Positions 44,675 through 55,587 of a stretch of DNA of 64,000 bases are shown one piece after another. Each line of letters begins with the position of its first letter. Position 1 is the first letter of the stretch. Origin of the DNA: Megaleporinus macrocephalus (taxonomy: Eukaryota > Chordata > Actinopteri > Characiformes > Anostomidae); contig CM038703.1 in NCBI GenBank assembly GCA_021613375.1, forward strand, positions 16,857,694 to 16,921,693, given 5' to 3'. The position numbers and the translations under genes were made by a program. The notes under the pieces are model-generated. The model was not told the DNA's origin, searched no databases, and was given only the letters and a program-made list of their open reading frames with translations.

Positions 44675-45609
44675 CAGGGGTTCAAACTTTTTTCAAAGGG
44701 GGCCAGATTGGACAATATTAAAATACCTAAGGCCCGGTCTGTTTTACCAAAAGTATTATTCATAAATTACACATAACACTGTATTCAAAATACAAAAAAC
44801 AGATGTAGAGAATAATGAATAATTATTTAACTAATTAATTTCATTTCACTGTGATAGCAGCAGCAGAATATCAACAGAGTAAACAACATTACAACGTACT
44901 GCACACTGTCCTGCATAAAGTCCTGCTTTTTTAAACACTTAATCACTTTTTCACAAACTCATCAAAGAAAGGTGTGAAAAACCTTCCTCTGATGTTGAGC
45001 TTCTCTACAGTGACACTGACGTGGTGGTGGTGTGTTAGTGTGGGTTGTGCTGGTGTGAGTGGATCAGACACAGCCGTATTGCTAGAGCATTTAAACACCT
45101 CAGTGTCACTGCTTAGCGCGTATCATAGCCACCTCATAACTCGCTCTGGTCAGGTTCTCCTGTGCCCCACGTGCCCTGAAGAACAGTTGCTGCAGTAAGA
45201 CCAGGTGTCCTCTTGTCCCCTGAATATTTACTCTAATGTCCACGCTTTGGTTCATGATGTCTCTTTATATTTAACTCCTTCATTACCGCAATAGACTCTT
45301 GGCACATGAGACAATCATTCTCTACGTCCATCTTTGTGGTAATCCCCGGTTCTCACTGTCGACAATGCCGTTTCATCAATTCAGGACGCCCAGTCAGAAA
45401 AATAACGGCTTTATTTATTTAACTATTTATTTACTTTATTTACCTTCGACTGCTAACGCAGTGGTGGACCGTACTATACATGTGTGTACTGCTACACTGT
45501 CAGGTGAAAAGAAAAACTGCAAAGCGCCAATGGGCCACCAATAATATATTGGCCGCGGGCCAATAAAAATCTGTCTGCGGGCCACGTTTGGCCACTTTGG
45601 ACACCCCTG
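44675..45609. mobile_element. hAT-type element family D, complete, non-autonomous
   Basis: It is flanked by a perfect 8-bp duplication, ATCTAGAA (44667-44674 and 45610-45617). The left end CAGGGGTTCAAACTTTTTTC and the minus-strand reading of the right end, CAGGGGTGTCCAAAGTGGCC, are imperfect inverted repeats. Subterminal words GGGGGCCAGATTGG and GGCCGCGGGCCAATA are typical of a common fish hAT group. The interior contains part of repeat family B (45008-45170). No transposase frame. Confidence 0.9.
45008..45170 (-). repeat. Dispersed repeat family B, inside the hAT element
   Basis: AGTGACACTGACGTGGTGGT, GTGTGTTAGTGTGGGTTGTG and GTGGATCAGACACAGC, then AACACCTCAGTGTCACTGCT, are the reverse-strand counterpart of the family B copy at 29184-29465. 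It was either acquired by the hAT element or inserted later. Confidence 0.7.
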
Positions 45610-45617
45610 ATCTAGAA

Positions 45618-46690
45618 GATCTATATGATAGAAAAACACACCATTTCTCTTCTAAACGCACCTGAATAGTATATCTGGTCAATGTGGTAATATTAGAAGT
45701 TAATGTGTAACTAGCATGCTAAAATAAAAAATAAAGTAGTAACAGTAGTAAAAACTAATGTCTTTATTTCGATCCTTCATACCATCTGTAGTTTCAGCCT
45801 AAACCCCAGCTGCATGCATGCTGTTACCATGACCCTGCGACTGTAGCCCTCTTATTCAAATACAGCTTTCAAATGGCAATGGCTGTCGAGATAAAACCAT
45901 AGCTACTGGAGCACGGTCCAAAATGCAACTGCAAAACAACGTCCCAGGAAACTCTGTCATCTCCCGACACTGAGTTCCAAAGAGAGATAACTCTATATGA
46001 ACAGTTTGCAGAGCAATGACCTTAAGTCTGAGAGGGCAGTGACCTTAAGGAAAAATCAATTTAGCAAAAATGTAAGATAAGCATGCTTATGCGTAAGCTG
46101 ATCCCTGGTCAGCAGTATGGCTCTGTGGCAGTGTACCAGGGATCTTCGGCCTTCGTTCTATTTGTGCTAGAGCCACAGATTTATACGAAACACGTAGACA
46201 AGCTTCTGAAAAGCACTTCAAACCCAGACATTGCCTCTCTGCTGTTTTCCCTGACAAAACCCTGCAGATACACCAAAGCCATGTACACATTTATTACAGT
46301 AAAAGTTACGGTAGCATCTCTGTTTGGTTTGCTTTCAGCTTTCAGTGCATTGCTTCCTACATAACAGTGTTTGACGATGGTAAAAGAAACTAAAGGAAAG
46401 TGATGTGATGTTTACTGATGCTATTCTTATGTCTGTATGTGCCAAATGAATAAGTTTAGATATCCTCCATATATATCTTTTCTCCACAACTGTAAAAAAA
46501 ACAAAAACACAAAAACAAAACAAAAAAATCATTAACACATATTAAGTCATGCCTCGAGCATCTTGCTCTAGATACAACATAATTGAGCCCAATTAGAAGT
46601 AAAAGCTTATGGAAACAGAGACAAGGACGCTTAAACGCTCCACACTGTTCAGTGTCTGGTTCTGTGGGTTTAGCACTCTATGGTACGGGC
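45618..46690. other. No recognised gene
   Basis: A 93-codon frame at 46083-46364 and others show no domain. An A-rich stretch lies at 46493-46530. Confidence 0.4.
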
Positions 46691-46693
46691 AGC

Positions 46694-46775
46694 CAGCACC
46701 AGGGGCGTAGCATCAAATTCTGGGCCCTATGCACAAGCAGTGTCCATGGGCCCCCCTCAACCCCCTCCCCCATGC
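46694..46775 (+). mobile_element. Possible hAT-type left end, solitary
   Basis: CAGGGGCGTAGCATCAAATT and TGGGCCCTATGCACAAGC resemble the terminus of fish hAT elements that begin CAGGGGCGTAG. No matching right end was found within several kilobases. Confidence 0.4.
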
Positions 46776-47787
46776 TTACCCCCCCATGCTTACCCCCACA
46801 TGCTTAATATTGAAATATTTTGTGTAAAACTTCCTCAAAGTTCATATAATCATTTGCAACATAAAACAATGCAGCATTTTATTTTTCTTCTGGTTGTGTA
46901 AAAAAAAGAAAACTTTGGATGGATCAGCTTTTACTCTTTATAGCCAAACATAGACCACAGTAAAACACAGAGCATGAATTTAGTGTTACTGAACACATTA
47001 CAGTAAAAATAGCTAAAATGATATGCTTTCATTTTAAACTATAGGCTCACCTTGTCTCAAGTCCACAGTATCAGAGGGGATGAGGGGTCTGTTGCTGAAT
47101 CAGCCTCTGTGACAGTTTCATGCGTCTCACAAGTTAGCTTTGCTACTAATTTGACAGCCTATCTCTATGAACCTATGACATCGAGCCTACTAAGTTTTGC
47201 CTAATTATGTTATGGCCCAATAATGAATATTATATAAAATTTTCAAGTTAGTATACTATTACAATTGTGTGGAAGGCTATGTAGACATAATTCTGTGTTA
47301 TGTGTTAACATCATTGTAATTCTGTGTTATGCAGTTTGTAGCACTGAGAGTCGTGCTGGTATTGAAGTGTTTTATAACCACAGGAGTTCATTTCATGTAG
47401 GCTATTTGCTTTCACATTTGGGCTCAGCTTTCTTGGGAAAGAAGTTTGTTAGCAGTTGCTTTCCCTCATTTTTTTCATGTCTCGTTCCTGTCTCTCTTTT
47501 CTGCTTTGTTGGGTATCATCTTTCACAGCACTGATACAGTGTGCGATGCCGCTTCAGCAGACTGAACGCTAAGTTAAACGTGCCTAGTTAAAAATCCTGG
47601 TGAAGGCAGACTAAACCATTCATGCGTGGGTGACACCATATGTAGGATAGGACACACAATTCAATCCATCAATTAGCCGATTTATTTACCCAAAACTTTA
47701 CATTTACAATAGTTAGCAACATTGATTGTGATCTTTAAATGATATTGATATTTAAAGGTAAATAAAGTTCTACACTCTTCCCCCCCA
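46776..47787. other. No recognised feature
   Basis: C-rich tandem words (CCCCCATGCTTACC) at 46770-46803, otherwise unassigned AT-rich DNA. Confidence 0.4.
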
Positions 47788-47795
47788 CTTGGGGC

Positions 47796-48209
47796 CAGTG
47801 TTGCCAACTTAGCAACTTTGTAGCTGTATTTAGCGACTTTTCAGACCCTCTAGCCACTTTTTTTTAAAAAGCGACTAGCGACAAATCTAGCAACTTTTTC
47901 TGGTGTTATGGGAGGATTTTGGAGACTCTGAGGTGAACACACATGATCTTTAGTTACTCACTACACTCACCGTGCACGCCCAAAGCCGCCGCTGACCCCG
48001 CCCCTATCTACAGAGCAGGGTGTAAATATAAATGCGTCTTAGATAGATTTGTAGTTATACATATTTAGATTAGATTAGATTAGATTCCCACAACGTTATT
48101 CCTTCAAATACATGCAAATAGATCATTATGCAAATTAGGTAATTACGTCATTTAGCATCTTTTAGGACAGCCAATAGCTACTTTCCTTACTGAGGAGTTG
48201 GCAACAGTG
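47796..48209. mobile_element. hAT-type miniature element, complete
   Basis: It is flanked by a perfect 8-bp duplication, CTTGGGGC (47788-47795 and 48210-48217). The inverted ends are CAGTGTTGCCAACTTAGC on the left and GAGTTGGCAACAGTG on the right. The 414-bp interior carries CGACTAGCGACAAATCTAGC and a (TTAGA)n run at 48064-48086. No protein is encoded. The family is widespread in fishes. Confidence 0.92.
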
Positions 48210-48227
48210 CTTGGGGCCCTGGTAACT

Positions 48228-48305
48228 CAGTCAGAATCAGAATCAGAAATACTTTATTGATCCCAGGGGAAAATTACAGTTATTACAGTAGCAGCCAGTT
48301 ATGCA
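48228..48305 (+). repeat. Teleost dispersed repeat fragment
   Basis: CAGAATCAGAATCAGAAATA then CTTTATTGATCCCAGGGG is a high-copy fish repeat start. The copy is short. Confidence 0.65.
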
Positions 48306-48625
48306 GAATAAACACTCTAATAATAATTTACAAGAAAAAAAAAAGTCCCACTTTTCACCCCACTACGATGGCCCTGGTCAGCACTGTAGACACTCTGAAT
48401 AAGCTAGCTTCAGGCCTTGTAAAAAGAATGCAGCTCTGATGATGTGCTAATGACTTTATATCTACATTTATTAACTTTCATACGTGTGGAAACAAGCAGA
48501 GATTTGAGCGTAAATGATGAATCAGCTTTAGTGCATGAAATCAAGTGCCAGCCTACAGTACATAACATTGAATTCAATTTCTAAAATAATTCGATATACA
48601 TGTTACCCTTTTTGTTATTTCTAAA
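48306..48625. other. No recognised feature
   Basis: Unassigned; an A-run lies at 48335-48343. Confidence 0.4.
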
Positions 48626-48748
48626 TGTCATGATGAAGGGACCAAATGAAAAAAGAAACCAATGGGAAAAAGTCTGGTTATACTGACCTGCATCAAAAGT
48701 AAAACGTGTTTTTCCTTCTCCAATGGAGTTATCATTTTGGAGATACAG
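48626..48748 (+). mobile_element. TIR element family A, diverged fragment
   Basis: TGTCATGATGAAGGGACCAA, then GTTTTTCCTTCTCCAATGGA and CATTTTGGAGATACAGCAG, follow the family A order with internal changes. Divergence is higher than in the copies at 5894 and 55246. Confidence 0.55.
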
Positions 48749-49302
48749 CAGCAGTGATATCATTTACATGACGAATTCCCTGAGTCATGCAGATGGTTTG
48801 GATGGAAGCCAATAAAACAAAGTATTCAGTGGCTTGTGAGCCAATGGTTGTGCTTGTAAGTGTAGTATGTGGTGGAGAAAGTGAATGTTCTGCTCCCACT
48901 ACTGACCGAACATTACAGCATTATGTTTACAAAGCTGAGTTGAGTTTTTATAAAGACAGAATGATGTGTAGTGTGAATATAACATAGAAATAACATAATT
49001 AACCACAGGATTATTTGATGTACATGAGATGCTTTTGCACTAGTTTTGTAGTTTTACATTTTTAGGTTGTGCAGGGACAATGTCTTTAAATGGTACATGG
49101 AAGATTTGCAACATTTTTTATACCAACATACATGTAAAGTACATCCACAATGGCACTGCAGAACATTTAGCCTTAAATGCCACTCAAACACTGTGTTTGT
49201 CCTATCATTCTATAACGGCATGTTTTCTCAAAAAATACATTTTATCGAAAAAGAACAAAATATTTAAAGATACATAAGTTATTTGCATCACAGCCTTCTA
49301 TT
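48749..49302. other. No recognised feature
   Basis: Unassigned AT-rich sequence. Confidence 0.4.
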
Positions 49303-49350
49303 TTAAGCATGTAAACAGAAGAAAAGAAATATACTTCACACTTTAGTTTT
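49303..49350 (+). repeat. Diverged direct repeat, partner at 50027-50075
   Basis: AGCATGTAAACAGAAGAAAA matches AGCGTGTAAACAGAAGAAGA at 50029, and both continue into ACTTCACACTT. A second shared block (CGAAGTAAATGTATCAC at 49386 and CAAAGTAAATGTTTCAC at 50246) follows in the same order, so a longer unit was duplicated or both are copies of one repeat. Confidence 0.6.
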
Positions 49351-49417
49351 CTTGTATCAACTACAAGTAGCAAAATCAACATTGGCGAAGTAAATGTATC
49401 ACAATTGATCCTATTCC

Positions 49418-49785
49418 TAATTTAACTCATGTCACTCCACTGCTGCAATTCTTTGACAGGCCTCCCGTAGCTGCTCACATCAGACTTAATCCTATTCCAC
49501 AGGATTTAATAAGATACATCAGATTCAGTCCTAGTCTTAAATTCAATCATGTCACTCCACTGCTAAAAAATACTTTCACTGGCTTCCTGCAGACGCCTAC
49601 ATCAGATTTAAGACCCTGATGCTGGACCAGCCCCTACATAACTGACTGCAGTGGTCAAAACTTAATCAAATGCTCAAAACTCAGATGTTCAAGCTTCAAG
49701 TATGGCCTGGCTTGACCTGCTATCCTTCAAGATGCATGGAAAACCAACATCAAGACATCATAAATGTAAATGTTAAAGTAATAAA
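49418..49785 (+). pseudogene. L2-type LINE remnant, rearranged
   Basis: Two pieces of the same ORF2 region lie in tandem. One is CTCATGTCACTCCACTGCTG near 49427, followed by CCTCCCGTAGCTGCTCACAT. The other is ATCATGTCACTCCACTGCTA at 49546, followed by TTTCACTGGCTTCCTGC. In the intact frame at 33513 this encodes HVTPLLHSLHWLPVAAHI. A tail-like ATAAATGTAAATGTTAAAG is at 49760-49778. The reading frame is destroyed. Confidence 0.7.
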
Positions 49786-50119
49786 TTCTGTTGGGTGTTA
49801 AACTAAAAACAATTAAATGGCTATTTTCTTTACAATCAGTTTCATCAGTTGGTAAATCATAACAATGTTCCTCTTCATGACTACAGAATACGATAGTTCT
49901 TTATACTTGAGGCTAGATTCTGTATGTTCTTGGTTCTGAGAGGCTACAATCAAAACAACAAATTCAAGACATCTCTATGTTTTTATTATAACCTCTCGCT
50001 CCTCATGTGTCACAACCGTCTATTTCCAGCGTGTAAACAGAAGAAGAGGAACATACTTCACACTTCACTTTTCTTCCATGACTACTCTGATGAAATCAAG
50101 TGTTTAGCGATCTGATTTC
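49786..50119. other. Mostly unassigned
   Basis: Holds the second copy of the direct repeat described at 49303-49350 (50027-50075). Confidence 0.4.
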
Positions 50120-50410
50120 TGCTGTGAATGTGTGCATACTTCACAAACAATAAAAGCAGCACAGTGTTTCTTAAATATAAAGTGAGCAGCGCACAGAAAC
50201 CTTCCGTTCAGCTTGCAAACACTTTACTGGTTAAAAGTGACACTGGCAAAGTAAATGTTTCACTGTTAATATATATAGTAAAACAGGTTGAGGTTAAAGT
50301 TTATATATATATGGCCTTTTACACCAGACGCTGTCACAAAGCAGCTTTTCAGAAAAATCCAGGTCCAAACCCCTCAGCGAGCAAGCCAGGGGCAACAGGA
50401 GCAAGGAATT
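50120..50410 (+). repeat. Teleost dispersed repeat
   Basis: ATATATGGCCTTTTACACCA, GACGCTGTCACAAAGCAGCT and AAATCCAGGTCCAAACCCCT, then GCGAGCAAGCCAGGGGCAAC, form a repeat I recognise from many ostariophysan genomes. It ends near GGAGCAAGGAATTAC. Class not determined. Confidence 0.65.
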
Positions 50411-50451
50411 ACAAATATGATAACATAATGATTACATAATGTAAAAATTCC

Positions 50452-50513
50452 TTGATGAAAGGACCAATAGAAATGCTTTAAATCACTTGGAAACAAATCT
50501 GGTTCCATTGACC
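50452..50513 (+). mobile_element. TIR element family A, short fragment
   Basis: TTGATGAAAGGACCAATAGA then CACTTGGAAACAAATCTGGT and TCCATTGAC match the centre of family A. Confidence 0.65.
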
Positions 50514-50977
50514 AACACTGAAATAATTCATTATTAAGACCACCGGAGACGGGAATGCTCTGCAATAAGCGACTTAAAAAAGCAGACCTTAAAAGTCAGA
50601 GACAAATTTAACCTCTACAGGTCAGATCGTGATGTGCCTGTTCCACAGAGCTCTGTATCACACTGCTAGCCTTCTGCCCAAAAACCAAACATACAGACCC
50701 CAGTATCGCAAGCTTTCCAGGATGCTTACCCACGCCAGAGAGCCATAGGAATTCAAGGCATCATAACATAAACAAGACCTGCTGGCTTGGAAATTTTCTA
50801 AACAGCATCATAGGAACATAGTACGCTAAGCTCCCTCTCAGACAACACTGCTATTTGCTGTAGTTTTGGGGGGAAACTGGAGATACAGGCGTTCAGTATC
50901 TGATCTCTTCAGCATTGTAGGTGGAGAAATGTTACAATGATGCCACAGGTCAGTCTGATTTCCAACAAGCTAGTCTT

Positions 50978-51013
<36 letters not shown>

Positions 51014-51629
51014 TTAATTTATATATTTTTTGTCATTCAGCAGTGTATTTGAAACATTTTAGATACATGATCTCTGGTTCCTATTAAAACTACTGTGAAT
51101 AATGCACATCAGACCACTTAGAATGACTCATCCTAATCAATTCATTACACATGAAGATTAAAAATGGGTAGATTTCCCCTTTAATAATTACTATGCTAAG
51201 CAATGAAACCTCCCTAAACACGGTTCTAAAGTGCAGTAATGTCTGTTCTGGGCGACTTACTGAAGAATCACATTAAAGGCCAGGTTTGCTGCTGCATTCT
51301 CTCCCACATTTTGGTCCTGTTACTTTCTGGTGCTTTTCTCTTCTATCCATCCGTGTTCTGCAGTAGACTATATTGTTATGCCTCCAGACTGTTTTTTGAC
51401 ATTCTTTTTCAATAAGACACTGTTAATGCAATTTCTGCAGGCTCTTTTCGGAGAAATCCAGCCAGTGACAGGCGGGCCCATCAGCCGAGCTGGCAGGGGA
51501 TCTGGGTTCAATATCTTTGTCAGATATATTGTAATTGTGAGGGGCAGTGTGGCAGAACCCGCTGGTTGGGATATTGCTTTGTATTTCCCCAGAGTCCACC
51601 TTCGCCTCCACCAGTTCTCGCTCCTTTTC
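50514..51629. other. No recognised gene
   Basis: A short (TA)n run lies at 50980-51000 and a T-run directly after it. The frame at 51330-51767 ends in CT-repeat translation and shows no domain. Confidence 0.4.
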
Positions 51630-51665
51630 TCTCTCTCTCTATGTCTCTCTCTCTCTCTCTCTCTC
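51630..51665. repeat. (CT)n microsatellite
   Basis: CT units interrupted by ATGT. Confidence 0.93.
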
Positions 51666-51948
51666 CTACTTTTCACACTATTCTGGGAGAAGGGACGAAG
51701 GAAGGCCCAGGAGAGAGAGGGTTTGTGGCTCGCGCACGCATCTACTCGGCCTGCTGAAGCGTGCTGATACAGTGATCCATTTAAAAGCCTGCATGAGGAG
51801 CAGGTGTCGAAGCCACTCCCTGAAAAAAAAGGACGATACTTCTATATGTGCACATGAGTCCACACAGAAATGCAGCCCAAAGCCAGAAAACTGTGCAATA
51901 TGACCTTCAAACAGCTCTGAATTCATATTGTTATTTCTTTGTTGTGGG

Positions 51949-51950
<2 letters not shown>

Positions 51951-52027
<77 letters not shown>
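51951..52027. repeat. (CA)n microsatellite
   Basis: About 38 CA units, uninterrupted. Confidence 0.98.
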
Positions 52028-52032
<5 letters not shown>

Positions 52033-52374
52033 TGAAATGCCAAACAAGGGTGATGCCTCTAAATTGAAGGTATCATATCATAGAAAATCTTTTTTTTTTT
52101 TTTTTTGATGCAGTATATAAACATTGGTAAAGCATAACATTCACTGTCCATTCTGTAGAGTCCATAAATGGGGCAGTTTAGAATTTATTGTTATTTTTTA
52201 TGCATATATCCACCTACAGCAGATAAGCTCCGCCCATTCACGCTGGAGTTATAAGCAGTATATGAGATAAACTGCTTTCCAAATGAGGCACAACTTGCCA
52301 ATGAATTGGAACAGTGCTAATATCTCAGTCCTAAAGCCATAGTAACAAAAACAGCTTGTTTAATTCGAAGTAAT

Positions 52375-52478
52375 AAAAGAGACCACATCACTTCAGTGCT
52401 CGCTTCTCTACTCTGGCTACCTGTCCAGAATAGAATACAGTTTAAAGTGCTGTTATTTGTTTTTAAGCAGATGGGTCG
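52375..52478 (+). pseudogene. LINE ORF2 C-terminal fragment, left of an insert
   Basis: One open frame reads KRDHITSVLASLLWLPVQNR, then IQFKVLLFVFKQMG. This is the region just before the C-terminus of ORF2 in fish non-LTR retrotransposons. The expected continuation is found 1.4 kb downstream at 53845. The two halves are separated by an insert carrying a minisatellite. Confidence 0.78.
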
Positions 52479-53844
52479 AGTAACCAAGTACAAATACTTC
52501 GTTATCTTAATTAAGTAGAAATTTTGGTTATTTATACTTTACTGGAGTAATTTTTTTTTTTGAGTTTTTACTTCTACTGCCTATATTTTCACACCATAAT
52601 CTGTTCTTTCTACTCCTTACATTTACACTCCATTATCTGTTCTTTCTACTCCTTACATTTACACTCCATTATCTGTTCTTTCTACTCCTTACATTTACAC
52701 TCCATTATCTGTTCTTTCTACTCCTTACATTTACACTCCATTATCAGTACTTTCTACTCCTTACATTTACACTCCATTATCTGTTCTTTCTACTCCTTAC
52801 ATTTACACTCCATTATCTGTTCTTTCTACTCCTTACATTTACACTCCATTATCTGTTCTTTCTACTCCTTACATTTACACTCCATTATCTGTTCTTTCTA
52901 CTCCTTACATTTACACTCCATTATCTGTTCTTTCTACTCCTTACATTTACACTCCATTATCTGTTCTTTCTACTCCTTACATTTACACTCCATTATCTGT
53001 TCTTTCTACTCCTTACATTTACACTCCATTATCTGTTCTTTCTACTCCTTACATTTACACTCCATTATCTGTTCTTTCTACTGCTTACATTTACACTCCA
53101 TTATCTGTTCTTTCTACTCCTTACATTTACACTCCATTATCTGTTCTTTCTACTCCTTACATTTACACTCCATTATCTGTTCTTTCTACTTCTTACATTT
53201 ACACTCCATTATCTGTTCTTTCTACTCCTTACATTTACACTCCATTATCTGTTCTTTCTACTCCTTACATTTACACTCCATTATCTGTTCTTTCTACTCC
53301 TTACATTTACACTCCATTATCTGTTCTTTCTACTCCTTACATTTACACTCCATTATCTGTACTTTCTACTCCTTACATTTACACTCCATTATCTGTTCTT
53401 TCTACTCCTTACATTTTAAACATAGCCTCGTTACTCCTATTTCATTTTAGCTTGTTTTCATTCATGTACATTTACATTCCAGTAAAGATTATTGATAACA
53501 TGCCTTTGAAGTTTTTGAACTTTTTGCACTATTACAATACTTATAGACAACTAGTCATCATTTCTTCTGCTCCATAAAATACATGTTAATGCTCAGTAGT
53601 AAACAGATATGCTTCTTTAATATATTTACATTGTTCTAAAATACATTCACCTTCAATGGGCGTGTATGCAGCTGAAACAGGAAGCCTAGCGCATCCCAAA
53701 TTTATCAACATTAACATTTTAATATAACATTATAGTCATTATGGCTTTTAGAAGAATAGAGTTTTTGGGGAGGTGGGCTAATACACTATAGACCCCTATG
53801 GTGCGGCCTAAGCTTTTGTCCTTAATGGCATTTTTTCCCATACG
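52479..53844. mobile_element. Insert splitting a LINE, carrying a 36-bp minisatellite
   Basis: The left part (AAGTACAAATACTTCGTTAT, AAGTAGAAATTTTGGTTATT, TACTTTACTGGAGTAA) and the part right of the array (GCCTCGTTACTCCTATTTCA, AGTAAAGATTATTGATAACA) are the two halves of a common fish miniature element. In other copies I know, these words flank one or two units of TTTCTACTCCTTACA. Exact ends and target duplication were not resolved. Confidence 0.6.
52571..53416. repeat. 36-bp minisatellite, about 23 units
   Basis: The unit is TCTGTTCTTTCTACTCCTTA followed by CATTTACACTCCATTA. Units are nearly identical, with single-base variants (for example AGTACTT at 52745, CTGCTTA at 53082, CTTCTTA at 53190). 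The first unit is degenerate. Because 36 is divisible by three, a 296-codon frame is open with the repeating peptide SLHLHSIICSFY; it is not a gene. Confidence 0.97.
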
Positions 53845-54160
53845 TTACTTTTACTATTATGCTCCAAGACTTTGGAACAGTCTTCCGCCCGATATTCGCC
53901 AAGCCTGTCTCTGTGTTTAAACCAGGTCTAAAAACATACTTTTACAAACTTGAATTTGAATAGCAGGAGACTGTAGTGATGTGAGGTGCTGCTAGTTTTA
54001 ATTTCTTTCTTTCTTCTAAGCTCCTTTTATGTGTTACTTTCATTACGTATTGTATTTGTTTTATTGTTTTTAACCCAGCGTGTCCTGGGGATTGATTTTA
54101 TGTACAGCACTTTGGTCAACTCAGGTGCTTTATAAATAAATTCTTACTTACTTAATAAAA
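53845..54160 (+). pseudogene. LINE ORF2 C-terminus and 3' UTR, right of the insert
   Basis: YYAPRLWNSLPPDIRQACLC followed by a stop is the last conserved block of ORF2. The 3' UTR ends TACAGCACTTTGGTCAACTC, then GGTGCTTTATAAATAAAT, which is the typical fish LINE tail. It completes the fragment at 52375-52478. Confidence 0.8.
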
Positions 54161-55245
54161 GGAGGCTGGAAAATGGCCACATAGACTGGTTTCAATACAT
54201 ACAACCACTCAAAGTGGTTTTAATACTGGCCCTTTAAAATGTAGGCAGAGTGAGCTGTGTAGAGGCACCGGGACTGCTTTATTTTTCTCCATCCCCAGTC
54301 AGTTCTTGCTCTCTCCTTCTTTTTCCTCCTCTGTCAAAGTCACTCGCTCAGCCTCCCTCTCCTAGTCTCTCAGTCCCAGTCGGCTGAAGCCTGCTGGCCG
54401 TTAATCCTGCTCAGCCGCAGCCTTTCTCCTGCACGCTGTGTTATTAAACACAGACCCATTTTAGTTCGAGGAATTAAGTGGGGCCGAGTTGTGAAGTTGT
54501 TAAGAAAGTCGGGTGGGAGCGCAGTCAGCACAGCACACTCGTTTGCCGCGGTTGTGTGATTTGCGTTACAAATAAGGCTGCAACTAATGATTATTTCTGG
54601 AATGGAGTAATCCATCAACCGTGTTTGATTAACCATATATTACCTAATGCCTCATTGGCACCCGTGTGTTCCAGAGCAGCCAACTCACCAGCGTGTCCAT
54701 GTTTCTTTCTGTGTTTGTTTGCTTTTCTTATCATGGTATGCCTGATGCTACCTTGACTGCTGGAAGCACTGCAATAGCTTCCAAGCTCTTCTGCGCACAC
54801 AATCGCATTCAGATAGCTAAAGGTCTTGTAACTGGTTTGTTTCATAAGAGTAATGAAGGACTGGTGGCCTGAGTACCATTCAAAACGCTCGTCATATTAG
54901 TAAGTGCTGTTATCTCATTTAACACAAACAGTTAAACTATAAAAGCTACACACCAGAAGCCATTCTAAGAAACTGTGGATGTACATATCGATTTCTTTGA
55001 TATGGTATCAAAGATGTTAACTTCATTATCAAGGTTAGACTGCTTTCTCAGTCATTAATGAATCTTCTAACTGCTCCATTTATAACTCTGGGTTTGTTCT
55101 TTTTTTGCAGCTCTCTACAAATTCGTTAGAGCCTGTAAAGAGTCCTACAGCTTGTAGAGTCCTAGCCTCATAACTGACTACACATATTAGCAACAAAGAA
55201 AGAAAAAGTGATTACAATAGCATTGAGTGATGCACATTCATGTTT
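54161..55245. other. No recognised gene; one hAT end fragment
   Basis: 54573-54620 (AAGGCTGCAACTAATGATTA) resembles the end of the hAT element at 25683-26723, without a partner. The rest shows no coding signal. Confidence 0.4.
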
Positions 55246-55477
55246 ATATCGTCGTTGTCCAATGACAAATTTTAAGCTTTCTACATCATTTGAACTCCCC
55301 AATGGCTGTTTACACTGTGTGACAGTTTCATGATGAATGGACCGATAGATATGCACCAAAACAGCTTGGAAAAAAATCTAGTTCCATTGACTTACATGGA
55401 AAGTAAACTAGGTTTTTGGTCTCTCCTGTAAAGTTGCAATTTTGGAGATACTTTTTTTCATTGGACAGCGACGATAT
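55246..55477 (+). mobile_element. TIR element family A, complete copy
   Basis: The ends are ATATCGTCGTTGTCCAATGA on the left and TCATTGGACAGCGACGATAT on the right, which are inverted with one mismatch over 20 bp. At 232 bp it is non-coding. In order it holds ATCATTTGAACTCCCCAATG, CAGTTTCATGATGAATGGAC, AAACAGCTTGGAAAAAA, GTTCCATTGACTTACATGG and TTGGTCTCTCCTGTAAAGTT. It is the reference copy for at least seven other pieces in the window. Target duplication is not evident. Confidence 0.85.
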
Positions 55478-55587
55478 GTTAATTCAGCTAAACAGGAAAG
55501 CCATTAAGAAATCAAGCTAGCAAAGCAGAAGAAGAGAAGCTGGTAAGAAGCTGTCTGGTAACCGATTAATTGATAAACTGAATGAAT

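Noticed and set aside
40817..44675. Segmental duplication covering both L2 fragments and both family D hAT copies
   Set aside because: The L2 fragments are offset by 2540 bp and the hAT left ends by 3233 bp, and the sequences between do not match, so a single duplication does not explain both.
46694..48240. One large hAT element from 46694 to about 48240
   Set aside because: A right terminus matching CAGGGGCGTAG was not found; the GGGGCC words at 47791 and 48213 are the target duplication of the smaller element at 47796-48209.
51848..52108. Frames of Thr-His or Cys-Val repeats
   Set aside because: Translation of the (CA)n microsatellite on either strand.
52560..53450. 296-codon frame with repeating SLHLHSIICSFY
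   Set aside because: It is only the translation of the 36-bp minisatellite; the open frame follows from a unit length divisible by three.
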